From: Lytechinus variegatus
Lineage: Eukaryota > Echinodermata > Echinoidea > Temnopleuroida > Toxopneustidae
Direction of reading: 5' to 3'
Assembly (NCBI RefSeq): GCF_018143015.1
Contig: NC_054755.1
Coordinates: 6,683,124 to 6,747,123, forward strand
DNA length: 64,000 nt
The notes below the pieces were generated by a model, which did no database searches, was not told where the DNA came from, and saw only the letters and a program-made list of their open reading frames with translations. Within the stretch, counting starts at the first letter, position 1. Every line of letters starts with the position of its first letter. The translations under genes were made by a program, and so were the position numbers. Shown piece by piece: positions 52,851 to 64,000 of the stretch.

Positions 52851-54110
52851 ACCAGGTGACTTGAATAGAAACGTACTACCTGTAATAAATTTCAAAACAG
52901 AAGAAAAACAAATCAAATTTACATGTACATGTAAATTGCAAAGTATATTACAAAATTAATTGCAAAAACTTTGTTGAATTGTGCTTCACATAATAGCCAA
53001 CGAATTAAGAAACAAGATATCCAGTATAAAAGGAAAATTATTAGTATTACCATCATTTATTAATTATTATTATTATTACATGTATGACCCAAAATAAGAA
53101 AAAGAATATGTCGGGATTAAAAAAGAATATGTAAGCCAGTAAGGAACAATGACAATTATCAACATTATTTGTTATTAGTAATATTATTTTTATGGGACAA
53201 AGCGCTAGACAAGTACATTGTATAACATTCTGTATAATTACTTAGGGAAAAAGAACATTTTAAAACTTTATGCCTCCTTCTCATGTCTTTTATATGTTCA
53301 TTGATCTATTAGTTTTCATCCTTGATACACTTTTATGACATGTACATGTATGCACACATATGATGTGCAGGGCAACATGTTGTTTACATTCAGTGAAGAA
53401 GTTGACTAGATTAGGTTTGTCAGTGCATTTCAAGCTTCATTTTAATAAGAGATGGGTGTGGTCCCCTCCAGACAGCACAGATAGATCATAATATTCTCTG
53501 TTCATTACAGTACATGACTAGTCTCTCTTGCTACACCTGTTGAATAACTCAAATTCACATGTACACCTGTAGAGAGAAAAAAGAAAGAAAGAGAGAAATT
53601 GGGGAGAGTGGGGGGGGGGGGGGGGCAGGAGATGGAAGAAGGTACACATATTAAGTACAAAAACTGTAGGAACAGAAAACTATTTTAAAAAGAGAGCACT
53701 TGAGACACACAAAAAATATGTAAACATTATGAACTTGGAAAAAGAGAAAGAGGCTCTGTTGGGGAAAAATATTGTAATTTTATTAAGTACATGAACAAAC
53801 AATAATGTACCAGGTATTAAATGATATATTAGTGTTTCTTTCACTTTACACTGTCTTTGTGTTTGATAATGAAAGATACAATTCATACACTGCAGATATT
53901 TATTCTTGTATTTTCCCAAGTGGTGGTTTCTTGGTGGTGTTTGTGTATACATGCATGGGAAAAAGGCTTTGTGGTTATCCACAATTGTATCTCCCAAAGT
54001 TTCACCTACACTTCATTTTACCTTGCACATTGTACATGTAGAAGTATGTTGGAATCAGAAAAAAAGTAAAAAAAAACCCCTGCAAAATGCATGGAACATC
54101 TCATACACAT
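52851..54110. other. Kinase intron, no gene seen
   Basis: TATTATTATTATTA microsatellite near 53062, a G-run at 53610-53625 and scattered TACATGTA. The open frames at 53680-54154 on both strands look like chance. Confidence 0.45.
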
Positions 54111-54497
54111 CAGGGTGCTACAAAAGCACTTGCCCGATTGCCCGGGGCAAGTAAAAGTTAGAGCCAGGCAAGTGTTTTGAAGAAAAGACCAAAACTGCTT
54201 GCCCGAATCGGGCAAGCAAAATTCTCACAGTAGAATGACCAAAATTAGGGTCGATATGCATGTAATATGATGTTGACCCTAATTTTGGTCATGGTGATAA
54301 TGTAGATCAGTTCATGTCAAAAGAGAGAAAAAGGTCAATGGTTTATAAAACTGCAATACTCTCCTGAAGAGGTAAGACTTTTTTTCAATGATTTTTTCGG
54401 GCAAGTGAAATAGATTTTTGGGCAAGTATTTTTGAACTATTTAAAAATGTACTTACCTGACTGGGCAAGTGCTTCTAAAAAGTTATGTAGCACCCTG
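54111..54497. mobile_element. 387-bp foldback element
   Basis: The termini CAGGGTGCTACA and TGTAGCACCCTG are inverted. AAGCACTTGCCCGA and GGCAAGTGCTTCT are inverted within. GGGCAAGT/ACTTGCCC motifs recur six or more times. CACAT flanks both sides (54106-54110 and 54498-54502) and could be a 5-bp target duplication. Confidence 0.7.
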
Positions 54498-54633
54498 CAC
54501 ATGGAAACGATATAGTCGACATCTAGATGTACTTGTGCTAACAAAGTAGTCTGCAAAAACAGACTCATATTTGACAGCTTAACTGATTATACCATGTCTA
54601 GAGTAAAGACTAGATGCCAAACTCTGTGTCCAG

Positions 54634-55078
54634 CCACAGTATAGCCTATCTGATATGCGCTGGGCTATAGTGGGCAAGTTACTGGTCGCGCGAAGCAGAA
54701 CTGACGGGCGAGGGCGAAGCCCCAGCGCCTATCATCACTGGTAAAGTCATCAATATGCATATATGGTTATCATATGCGTGATGTACTTTTTATTATGCAT
54801 CATTCATGAGATAACCCTTTATGGCGATCAACTGTATTTTTTAACCAATCAAATATCATCGCAGTCTACGTCACGTTCAAGCCTCGTCGCTTATTGGTCC
54901 GTGTTCGCGGACAGTTATGAATATTTATATTGAAGCTTAGTTGGGGCTTCGTACAATTTCTATGAACGGAACAAGGTAAATAACCAGTGAAGATAGGCGC
55001 TCGGGCTGCGCCCTTGCCCGTCAGTAGTTTGCCCACTAGCCCGACCCATATGGGATAGGCTAGCCACAGTACTGTACA
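54634..55078. repeat. Imperfect long palindrome with GC-rich arms
   Basis: CCACAGTATAGCCTATCTGA, GTGGGCAAGTTACTGG, GACGGGCGAGGGCGAAGCCC and AGCGCCTATCATCACTGG are inverted as CCAGTGAAGATAGGCGCTCG, GGCTGCGCCCTTGCCCGTCA and GGGATAGGCTAGCCACAGTA. The arms are about 100 bp around a loop of about 240 bp. Pieces of the AGTCTGCAGGCACAGACC repeat lie on both sides, so it may have inserted into one. Confidence 0.7.
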
Positions 55079-57232
55079 TAGTAAATCTAGTCTCGCTACT
55101 TCAGACTCTGCATTGTGCAATGTACAATTTTACAAACACTTGTGAATTTTCTATTGCATTTCATAATTTTTTTTCACATTTCTCTACATTCTTGATATGA
55201 GCAAGTCCTCAAATGACCAGCCTCTCATGAATGGGCTGTGATGTGTATAGAAAAATTAAGAGTGCCTTTTTTATTGGGTTGTTTTTGCATTGCTAATCGA
55301 TATGTTTCATAAATTTATTACATGTCTGGGTACAGTAATAAGCAACTCAAGGAAAAATGCACAACATACCGTAATACATGTACATGTACATGTAGGCCTA
55401 AGTACAAGTTGTCAATATATACATAAATTATTCCCATTAATGCTTTTTGTTTTTTTATATCATATTAGACAATTTTTAAATTCATCATCATTTGTAAAAA
55501 AAAAAATCAACAGACTTGGAGTGTGAAGTCACAGTGTATAATAATTGATTTAGAGCTCAAGGGAGTGTTTCACAAATCAACTTTCAGTGATGTTGTTCAT
55601 TGACCAATTTACTCTGAGCCAATCAGATGCAGGGATTTCAGTAGCTTATAACAGTTAATAGTGAAAAATCACTGACTTTTCATTTTATGAAATGCTCCCC
55701 TAAATCCTGTCAATACACACAGTAATATGTGATATGACGGATGCAAGCTGAATTGCTGGAATGGAAAAGAAATGAATGGATCATACTCAGGCCTTTATCA
55801 GATAGAAATGACTTATTTTTAGCCGATTTCGGCTCTGCATAATTTTGCAATCACAATGGAATTAAATATATGGGTGGCTCTAAAGCTGTGATTTTCTGGG
55901 CGGAATAGATTCACGAAAAAAGGGTAGCTGAATGCAATTGCGTGTTTGCACACAATACACATTGCATCGCGGGGCAGTGAGAGAGATCACTTTTGATGTG
56001 TATTGTGTGTCTTGTGCTCTATGCTGACTCATGCAGTAGTGTAGGGGAGTGAGGCTTAACTCTTTTTTTGTTCACCAGGCTTGAATAACAATAGTCTGCA
56101 CTGATAATCATTCTTACTATTCTATTCAATTCTATTGTATTCATGGGGGATGGGAGGGGGTGGGGTTGAATGAAATGATTAACTTTACAGAGTTAGTCTC
56201 CTCTCAGACCTTGCAAATTAATTTTAACCCCCAAACATAGCGGCCTACACTGTACAGTAGGCCTATTGTACTTGGAAAGACTTGATGCTACATGTAGTCT
56301 ACAGGCCCAGACCTTTGGTTACTCCATCTAGTATATAATGCAGAGTCTGTTATTTTTTGCTCTTACAAAAAATAGAGAATTTAGATTCTAGTCTTGACTC
56401 CAGACATGGTATAACTTGTTAAAATGTCAACTTTTAGCCTATGCTTGCAGACCACACATTGTCATAATACACCTCATATTTCAACTATTGAATTTATTGA
56501 CAGTCTAATAAATTAAAGTATGTTGATATTCAAGCTATAATAAGAAAAATCTTCATGTAGTATCAAAACACACCCTTTGTATTTTATCCCGCAAATAGTT
56601 CAATCAACTTTAGTTGGTCAATGTGAAGCACAGCTGTCCATTTAGACAATGATGTATTAGGGTCAAGCGAGGTTTAGGGAAGTACACTGTACTGCACTCC
56701 CAGTACTCCAATATACATTCATAAATCATCTTTAATGTGGGCCTTTGTATATATACATGTACCATGTAGATACAAATGTAGCAAAGCTTTAAAGTTTATA
56801 CTTCTTTAAGTGAAAATACAGAAAAACATTCCGGGGCATACATGTAATTCATACATGTACATGCAATTCGTACATGTACATGCAATAATGACAGGTGACT
56901 TGAGAGAGTCATAAACATGAATGCACAGTACATGTACACGTAGCCTAATAAGCCTATATTTCGTTGATTCATTAACGACTATTGGTTGATACATGTTAAT
57001 ATAGACCACATGCAAACTGGGAATTTAAAGTCAGTGCATGTTACATTACATCGATAACAAATAGTTGGATAAAGCTACAAAATGCTAATTTTGGCTAAAA
57101 AAGTACTTTAAAAGGTCAAAAGGTCAAGCACACGCAAAGTTACACACTTTATATTGCCATGAGTGTGCTTGCATCACGCATGGAGTACTTTACACATTAG
57201 TATGGTCCCATATACTGTTAATTGTGTACTTG
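55079..57232. other. Kinase intron, repeat scraps
   Basis: A TTTCACAAATCAACTTTCAG foldback (about 55564-55700, closing TTTTATGAAATGCTCCCC), a fragment of the dispersed AGTCTGCAGGCACAGACC family at 56284-56420, and TACATGTACATG runs at 56755-56945. No exon seen. Confidence 0.5.
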
Positions 57233-57393
57233 GGGCCCCGTTTCACAAAGGACTTACAACTGTTGTAACTTTGCCATTATGGTAACTACCATGGCATCAG
57301 GGCTCAGCAGCCAATCAAAATCAAGGTTACCATGGTAGTTGTCATTTTGAAGAAATTACAACAGTTGTAACTCTTTATGAAATGGTCCCCGGG
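57233..57393. repeat. Foldback element, family E copy 2
   Basis: GGGGCCCCGTTTCACAAAGG, ACTTACAACTGTTGTAACTT and GCCATTATGGTAACTACCAT are mirrored as ATGGTAGTTGTCATTTTGAA, ATTACAACAGTTGTAACTCT and ATGAAATGGTCCCC. Opposite in internal orientation to the copy at 42484. Confidence 0.85.
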
Positions 57394-57939
57394 AGTATCG
57401 GTACTTTTCCTTCGCTGTAAGATCGTGCATGCGAAAACCCACAATGAGCTCCAAAAAATGGATATTGATGGTAGTACATACCATTAATAGATTATTGAGA
57501 GTTATTAAAACTTGTGTGCATATTCCCTTTTAGCCGCAATAATTCACCAAATGGTATGCTTTTTTGTAGAACATACATGTAGATCAATTAACAAAGGATT
57601 TAACCCGCTAAAAGCTGAAATGTACATGTAAAATGAGCAATTGAATAATTTACAAAACATATTGATTGTATATGTGTCATGGCACTAATTTAATCTGATA
57701 ATAAAGCAGGTACAGTACATGAATATGACACAGTCCCCAGTCATAAGTGTCATATATACAGTCTTTTCAGTGATTTATGTTGGATAATTGAAAGATACTT
57801 GTAATTTGTATCCCATTCTTTGGTGAAATATAGTACTAAATATACATGTAATTGAGTTGTTGGAGAATGATGGTGGTCATTAGTGATGTTATGCAAAAAG
57901 TTCGGTGGTTTCACTCTCGGTGAACTTGATCGGGTGAGT

Positions 57940-58227
57940 GTTTCATAAAGCTGTTCGTATTAGTTAAGAGCAACTTTAAGAACGACTGGTGATCCTTTCT
58001 TGTAGTACACTTTATATTCATTGGTGACGGTTTAGTGCGTAAGAAAGGATCACAAGTCGTTCTGGGGCCCGTTTCATAAAGCTGTTTGTAAGATAAGAGC
58101 GACTTTAAGAACGACTGGTGATCCTTTCTTTGGTTTACACCATAGGCGATGGTTTAGCTCGTAAGAAAGGATCACCAGTCGTTCTTAAAGTCACTCTTAA
58201 CTTACGAACAACTTTATGAAACGGCCC
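57940..58227. repeat. Two adjacent family D foldback elements
   Basis: The first (about 57940-58062) lacks its right end. The second (58063-58227) is nearly perfect: GGGGCCCGTTTCATAAAGCT, TAAGAGCGACTTTAAGAACG and GGTGATCCTTTCTT face AAGAAAGGATCACCAGTCGT, TCTTAAAGTCACTCTTAACT and TTTATGAAACGGCCCC. Confidence 0.88.
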
Positions 58228-59707
58228 CCTGGATTATGAAATATAACATCAGTGATATTCTGTTGCACTACCTTTGATTTTTTTTAAGGTTTGACTCAGA
58301 AAGAAGCTGATAAAAATTATAAAATGGATTTTATTTGTGGAACTTGGAAGTTACAAATTACCAATATGCCTTAAAAATTGTGAAATTCGTGTTTCAGTTT
58401 CATTGCCAGTGGAGGCCCCGGGATATTTTAGGGGGGGGGGGGCAAGTGGAGGGCAAAAGAAAATGTTGGCTGGGGAAAGGGGGGGGGGAGGGTAGGCAAG
58501 GCTGGATATTCTTCAATTTGTTTAATATTTTTTAAATATCGGGGGGGGGGGGTACTCCATGCCCCCTTGGTGCCGTTGATTTTCAAATAAGGGTTTCAAA
58601 CTGTTAATGATTATTTAATGTTTCTAATCTTCTCTAGCATTGCATTGAGTTATAAAATTACAATAAAAATAACCTCAATAATGATTTTGTTCAGGTTCTG
58701 TATCAAAAGTTCAATGTGGTATTACCACGTGACTTCAAGGGGATGGGTAAAATATACTATTGATTGGTAAACTCTTTAGACTTGGCTTGCCATAGACTTT
58801 ATGTTTGATTGAATGTATCCTGTTCACAGCAGCTGTGTGGCGCCTTGAAATGATAATTGATGGTGATGATAATAACAATGATGATACAGCAATAACATTT
58901 ATGTATTTTCCATGGGCCTATTTGGCCCTATATTTCCTACAAAAATGACTCTACATATAGGCCCTACATTTATATGATTCTTTCAAAACTGGTCATTTTC
59001 CCCTCTAATTGCATTCTCAATTTTGAATGGATGAACACTTGCATGAATGCAACTTGTTTCAGACGTGTTGTAACAATGTGATTCTTTGTGTAAATCGTTG
59101 TGCTTGAACACAGCCTTAGTTACAATCCATACACCAATATGTTTTATGTATGTACACAGCCTCCCTGGAGTGTGTTCACATTTTTATGTAAAATCTTGAT
59201 GCATGATTCAGACCAGCGTGTTCTTACGAATGGGGGCCTAATGGAACATTCTGCCTAGAGGCCTCCTTATATTTGTTTTGCATATTACCAGCTACCATCC
59301 CCTCACATGATACTTTAATCTCCTTCACACATCGATACCAATTTATTTATAGAATAATTCCCAGCACATTGTACATACATGTATGCACATAAATATTAAA
59401 AACAACTTGATGTAAAAAAAGGTCAAATGATTTAGGTTTCCCCATACATTACTGATTGCACACTGTTCCCAAGAGTATCAAACAGGAAAACTGACTTGGT
59501 GCCCCAGTGCTACTCTATTAAAAATCACACATTTTTCTGTTTGTGATTATGATAGTAAATGAACTTTCCCTTTGATACTACTTCTAATAATAGCTTTTAA
59601 AGAATGATCTTTTACTACATGTAGTCTGCAGGCACAGACCATGATTGATATTGATCAACAAGTGGGTCTTAAGACAAGACTAGCACACAGTTCCACCAGC
59701 CTTCTTT
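58228..59707. other. Kinase intron, G-runs and repeat scraps
   Basis: Runs of 10-11 G at 58432-58441 and 58541-58551, a GTGGCGCCTTGAAATGATAA LINE-tail-like stretch near 58838, and an AGTCTGCAGGCACAGACC repeat fragment at 59621-59700. No exon seen. Confidence 0.45.
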
Positions 59708-60610
59708 AGGGCCGTCTGCACCATCCCGAGTTTTCAAATTAGCGCGCTATTTCTGATCTGGCAAATTATCCCGATCTGAAAAATCTCGAGATTGTTTGTA
59801 ATGCAGACGCAATTATCGCGCTAGTTTGTAGGATTTATCTCGAGATTGCAATCCCAAGTCAACTCGGGTTTATTTGCAAAATAGCTCGCTATTTACGAAT
59901 TATCGCGCTAATTCGTAGGTGCAGACGCACTCGGGTTTGGACTCGGGTTAATTTATTCATGACCTTCAGTCCATAATGCAATTCGCGTTCCATTTCCGCC
60001 TTGGTAAAAACATAAACAGTGATTATACCGAACACATGCAAAAGTCAACTTTATCATAGCGTTCATCAATTCCCCAATCAGCAACGATGGTGTCAAGCCC
60101 CCCGTGAATGGATTTTGGGAGAGACCAGACCGATGGGGGAGGCGCTCATTATTGACGATGGTCATAGTCAATAACAATACTGACAGCATTGTCGTCTTAT
60201 TCCTTCGCAAAATGTGAGCAAATAGCATTTCTTTCCTCCCCTCTCTCTCTCTCCCCCTCTGTCGTTGCCTCGGAGTCCGCCATCATATTAAACGAAGAAT
60301 ACTTCACTCGCTTATAATTATAGCGCGGCTTAGCTGAAAGGATTGTTGCATAACAACGGTCGAATTCGGCGAAAGAGTACATGTACTTGATTGCATATCG
60401 CGGGAAGTTATTCAAAAGCGCGGGCCGTTGAAACTCCAAGATCGAAAGTGCGCATGCTCGGAATATCGGGCTTGTTGCCTCGCTCGAGCAAGAATCGCTC
60501 TTCGTGCGATGGTGGAGATGGGGTTTCTTGAATCTCGAGATTAATCGCGAAGAGGGCTGATCGGGCTAAAATCTCGAGATTGAGCAAACTCGGGATGGTG
60601 CAGCACCGCC
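59708..60610. mobile_element. 0.9 kb foldback DNA element
   Basis: The left end AGGGCCGTCTGCACCATCCC and GAGTTTTCAAATTAGC faces the right end TCGAGATTGAGCAAACTCGG and GATGGTGCAGCACCGCCTT. ATCTCGAGATT motifs recur in both arms. The interior is unusually rich in CpG and carries a CTCTCTCTCTCTC run near 60242. The open frames inside show no known domain. Confidence 0.75.
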
Positions 60611-62235
60611 TTATGTATAGTATTTTCACCTTTCCCATGGCTGATCCTGTTCGGCCTTTGGATTGCCTGCCTGTGTGCATGAATCCGGAATTCCTTCTAT
60701 CATAGAAGGAAGTACTACTTCACCCGTGATGGGTCTGTGCCTGCAGACTAGCTGGGATGCACTTTGCCTTCTAAATTATTTTCACCTTTCCCATGAGTGA
60801 CTAGTCCCTTTAAGGCATTTTTTCAGGAAACTGTTTGGGTAGCCTGCCTGTGTGTGAATCCGGACTTCCCCTTTTCATGTCAAGCGAAAGGGAAGTACGG
60901 CCACACCCATGAAGGGAGATCATATTATGAATATGTTATAAGTAATTTAGGCTGGGATTGAAGGACCTGCCCAAAGACTCTGTTTACACAAGTTTCTAAT
61001 ATGCTTATTAAAGGGGAAGGTCAACCCGACATGAATTTAGTTTTAATAAAAGCAGAAAAGAGTAACGCATTTTAACGAGGTTTGGCAGAAATTCCCATTT
61101 ACCAATGGTTCATGATGTGTTGTATACTTTTTTTCTTTCTGATTAATTGTGTATATGAAATAAATTACATGTATAATATGTATGTGATCATCTTATGATA
61201 TATATTATTGAATGAACGAACTGGTAAAATTATCCAATTTCAGAGAATATTACATTAAATGTGTACATGAAGGTCCGATCTGTACATTTATTCCTAATGG
61301 CATATGAGAAAACTGCATTGAAAAACCTGCTTTCATACTTCCAACTTTGATAAAATTGTTTGGCATTCTATTTTGTCATTAATAGTACATTTCCATATTT
61401 TCCATAAGAGATTTTGCAAAGATGATGCCCCCCCCCCCAGGAAAATCTTTCCTGACACAGTCAGTGGATGAGTAGATGTTTAATTAGAGGTGTACATGTA
61501 CATGTATGTGTGGGAACATGCTGAAGGAAGAGGAAGGTGAAAAATTTTAATGATACTTTGGAAAGCGTGATAGACACACTTTCAAAGCTTCAATTACACA
61601 TTCTAGGCCTATACAGTAGGATTTGGGTTGCACATTGGAAAGTCTCGCTCTGTGAATTTTATATAGTTTAGTTGATTTTGGGTTAGTTAATATGACATGT
61701 AGATGCCTTGTGCTTCCCAGATTTAGACCAAAATTTCTGCAGATGTACAGTAGTTACATACAATGTACATGTATAGTCAATGTATTGAAGGGGATTATTA
61801 CACACTTGCCTGTACATGTAGGTCTACACCTATATTATGTACTTGAAAAATTAAGCTACTAGGTAATTGCAAGGGGAAAATTTAGAAAAAAACCTGGTGG
61901 TATTGGACAATATTAACTAAAAAAAAAAATCTACCAAGCTCTGGCTGAACCTAAATCTTATAGACCTTCTGAATTATAAAAGTTGAGCAATTGATAAAAA
62001 AAGTGTGACATTGATAAAATACATGTACTACATGTAAAAATGTCTACTGTGTGGATTGGCTTGTCTTTGTGATCCAGGCCTTGGTCCCGTTTCATAAAGA
62101 CTTGTTATACATTAACAAGTTTACCGTCGGCCAATCACATTGCATGATTTTAGTAGCTTTAAACAAACTGTTGCAATTTTTCTAAGTTTTATGGAAACAG
62201 GCCCCTGGACAACGGCCCTGGTGTTTGTTGCACAG
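60611..62235. other. Kinase intron, repeat scraps
   Basis: Two inverted-looking segments with GGAATTCCTTCTATCATAGA and CCTGCCTGTGTG (60660-60920), a TTAAAGGGGAAGGTCAACCC foldback end at 61008, and a TTTCATAAAGACTTGTTA foldback at about 62087-62215. TACATGTACATGTA runs lie near 61495 and 61995. No exon. Confidence 0.5.
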
Positions 62236-62713
62236 TAGGTGGTTTCAAACCACTTCGATCACAAGAATCCCCGTTAAATTACGAGAACATTTTAAGGCTA
62301 AAAAAATACCCGTTAATTATTCCTGCATTCATACCCCCCCGAAACACATCCTTCGGGATAAGTTCCCGAAGTTACGAGCATGCGCAGTATGGTCTGATAA
62401 GCAGGCAAGGCGCGAGATTCAAAATCACTAGCCCAGCAGCCACCCACGCCGCCGCGCCCAACGACACACTGGGCTAAAAGTTCCCGTAATTTGCTTTCAC
62501 ATCGCCAAATAACCAGCGACCTTGGAAAAATCCCCACGAAAGTTCTCGTAATTTCACCAAGTACCTACTATTTAGCGGGTATTTTCTTTTGGGGAAATTA
62601 TGCGTAGTTTGCTTTCACATTACCAAAATACCTGGTATTTTCTGATCGGGGTAAATTTCCCGATCAGAGAATACCTGGAACTGGCGAACTTCGAGGCGGT
62701 CTGAAACCACCTA
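62236..62713. mobile_element. 470-bp TA-flanked DNA element, copy 3 (inverted)
   Basis: TAGGTGGTTTCAAACCACTT at the left and GCGGTCTGAAACCACCTA at the right. The body is the reverse complement of the copy at 43197 and very close to it, including the CGGGGTAAATTTCCCGATCA segment. Confidence 0.88.
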
Positions 62714-64000
62714 GTGTCACATCCACATGCAGCTGTTTGGAGAGAAAGTTATCAAATAGAGTCTGTTTTTTGAGACTACACATAATATTCAAAGGCATCG
62801 TGTGATTTTGGCCAATGATGGTGAAATACAAACATTGGTTTGTTTGGATGATCCAACAACTACAGTATGCAGGTCAAATGCTTGGCAATTATTTTGTTTG
62901 AATACTTTTATGGTTCGATTTTAATAATGCTTGTTGGAAATGATGACTGGACCCCTATTGATTAATATATTTTCATTTTTTATATTTTGTTGCTTTTTCT
63001 TTATTTATCATGCTTTTGATTTCCTTATTTAATTTTAGATACATCTGAACACTAAAGATTTTGTAGAATGTTGAACTACACTGCAATGTCACAGTAAAAA
63101 TAGGTGTAATAACAATGCAATTGTAAAAAAAAGTATTATTAATTATGCATAAATATTATTGAATAGTTATACGAGGGAGGAAGAACTCTTTTTGTAAAAG
63201 TTGTTAAATGTCAAAATGTAGATTGATGAATTTCCATTGCTAATGTCATGGTAAAAGTCAAACACTAAATGGTATGCCTCCACACACCAAAATAAAGAAT
63301 ATGCTTTTTCTGAATCAAGACAACATACCATATAATTTCTCCTAGGTACAGTGTAGACATAGTAATAACCCCCTTTCTATATGAATTACAGGTATATATA
63401 CTTGTAATAATTTTTATTCATATACATATAGCTGCGTATTTCATATTTTTCTACTTTATTAGCCCCCTTTTTGAATAGATACATGTATGTGTGTATTAGA
63501 AAAGTATTAAAATTATTCAAAGGGATACAGTACACAAGCACCCAATCCGATTTAATGGATAAGGCATAAACATTCATTTCTGAGTGAACAAAACTCTGAA
63601 AGCTACATGTATATGCAAACAACACCTGTATGTGATGAATGGGAACTGCCCTTGGAAGTGGATTGTCAAATTGCATTAAAGAGATCTGAATATACAACTC
63701 CTTTGCATTTTGCAAAATATCAAGTCATGAAACTGTCAGAATACAATTATGAGGATTTCAGTTGGAAATGATAAATAACTAACTCGTGCATACATTTGGA
63801 TATGACCCAAATTCCAGCGCTATTGTTATCATTGTTTATCAAAAGAGTCGGAAGGAATGATATATACAAAATAGTCATGAACAAGGGTTGTTGATCATTT
63901 TATGAGGCAGAAATACAATGTAGATGCTCTGATTGAAATGAGTCTCCAGAATTTTTATTGTCATGTTTTTATTTTCAAAATTTGATACAATGAACGTTAG
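62714..64000. other. Kinase intron to window end, nothing recognised
   Basis: AT-rich DNA with no kinase exon, tRNA or clear inverted repeat that I could see. Confidence 0.45.

Noticed and set aside
53680..54154. Open frames on both strands
   Set aside because: Overlapping frames in opposite directions in AT-rich intron DNA, none with a recognisable domain.
60408..60680. 90-residue minus-strand open frame near a CpG-rich patch
   Set aside because: It crosses the end of the 0.9 kb foldback element, with no family match or splice context.
48640..64000. Search for the next kinase exon (WIIMEYLGGGS-type sequence)
   Set aside because: No segment encoding this conserved stretch with splice sites was found. 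The intron is taken to extend beyond the window.

Overview
The window looks like genomic DNA of an invertebrate deuterostome, most probably a sea urchin. It is AT-rich, with short exons in long introns, many short foldback DNA transposons, SINE and LINE scraps, and a great many copies of the palindrome TACATGTA. The organism is inferred from protein similarity recalled from memory and from repeat style; no search was run.

Three protein-coding genes are supported. (1) Positions 415-11230, plus strand: the last 13 recognisable exons of a GRIP-domain golgin, best matched to GCC2/GCC185. It is a long coiled coil ending in a GRIP domain split over three exons. One exon carries a one-base frameshift, one junction is out of phase, and two introns hold arrays of decayed tandem copies of neighbouring exons. 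(2) Positions 26390-17536, minus strand: a complete five-exon ZNHIT1 gene (SRCAP/SWR1 chromatin-remodelling subunit, about 160 residues). It is tail to tail with GCC2. Its third intron has the hallmarks of an AT-AC, U12-type (minor spliceosome) intron. (3) Positions 48409-48639, plus strand: the first kinase exon of a GCK-III Ste20-like kinase (STK24/STK25/STK26). A possible upstream exon lies at about 45715-45873, and the following intron runs past the window end. It is head to head with ZNHIT1, with about 20 kb of repeat-rich DNA between them.

The rest is mostly transposon-derived. A 4.84 kb element with perfect 29-bp terminal inverted repeats and an 8-bp target duplication (26488-31326) ends about 100 bp from the ZNHIT1 start codon. 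A GC-bounded 559-bp element (32348-32906) also has an 8-bp duplication. A 2.1 kb TA-flanked element (45949-48076) lies just before the kinase exon. There are also a three-copy 470-bp TA-flanked element, a three-copy 600-bp foldback, and at least five groups of 130-260 bp foldbacks sharing the terminus GGGCCCGTTTCATAAAG or a close variant. Two LINE 3' ends, several tRNA-like SINE heads and microsatellites fill further gaps. Inside the 4.84 kb element lies an isolated match to the histone pre-mRNA 3' stem-loop plus a purine-rich downstream element.

No operon, CRISPR array or prokaryotic feature is present. The most unusual items are the AT-AC intron, the decayed exon arrays in GCC2, the echo of the kinase exon 0.3 kb downstream of it, the orphan histone-type 3' signal, and the shared ends of otherwise different foldback families.
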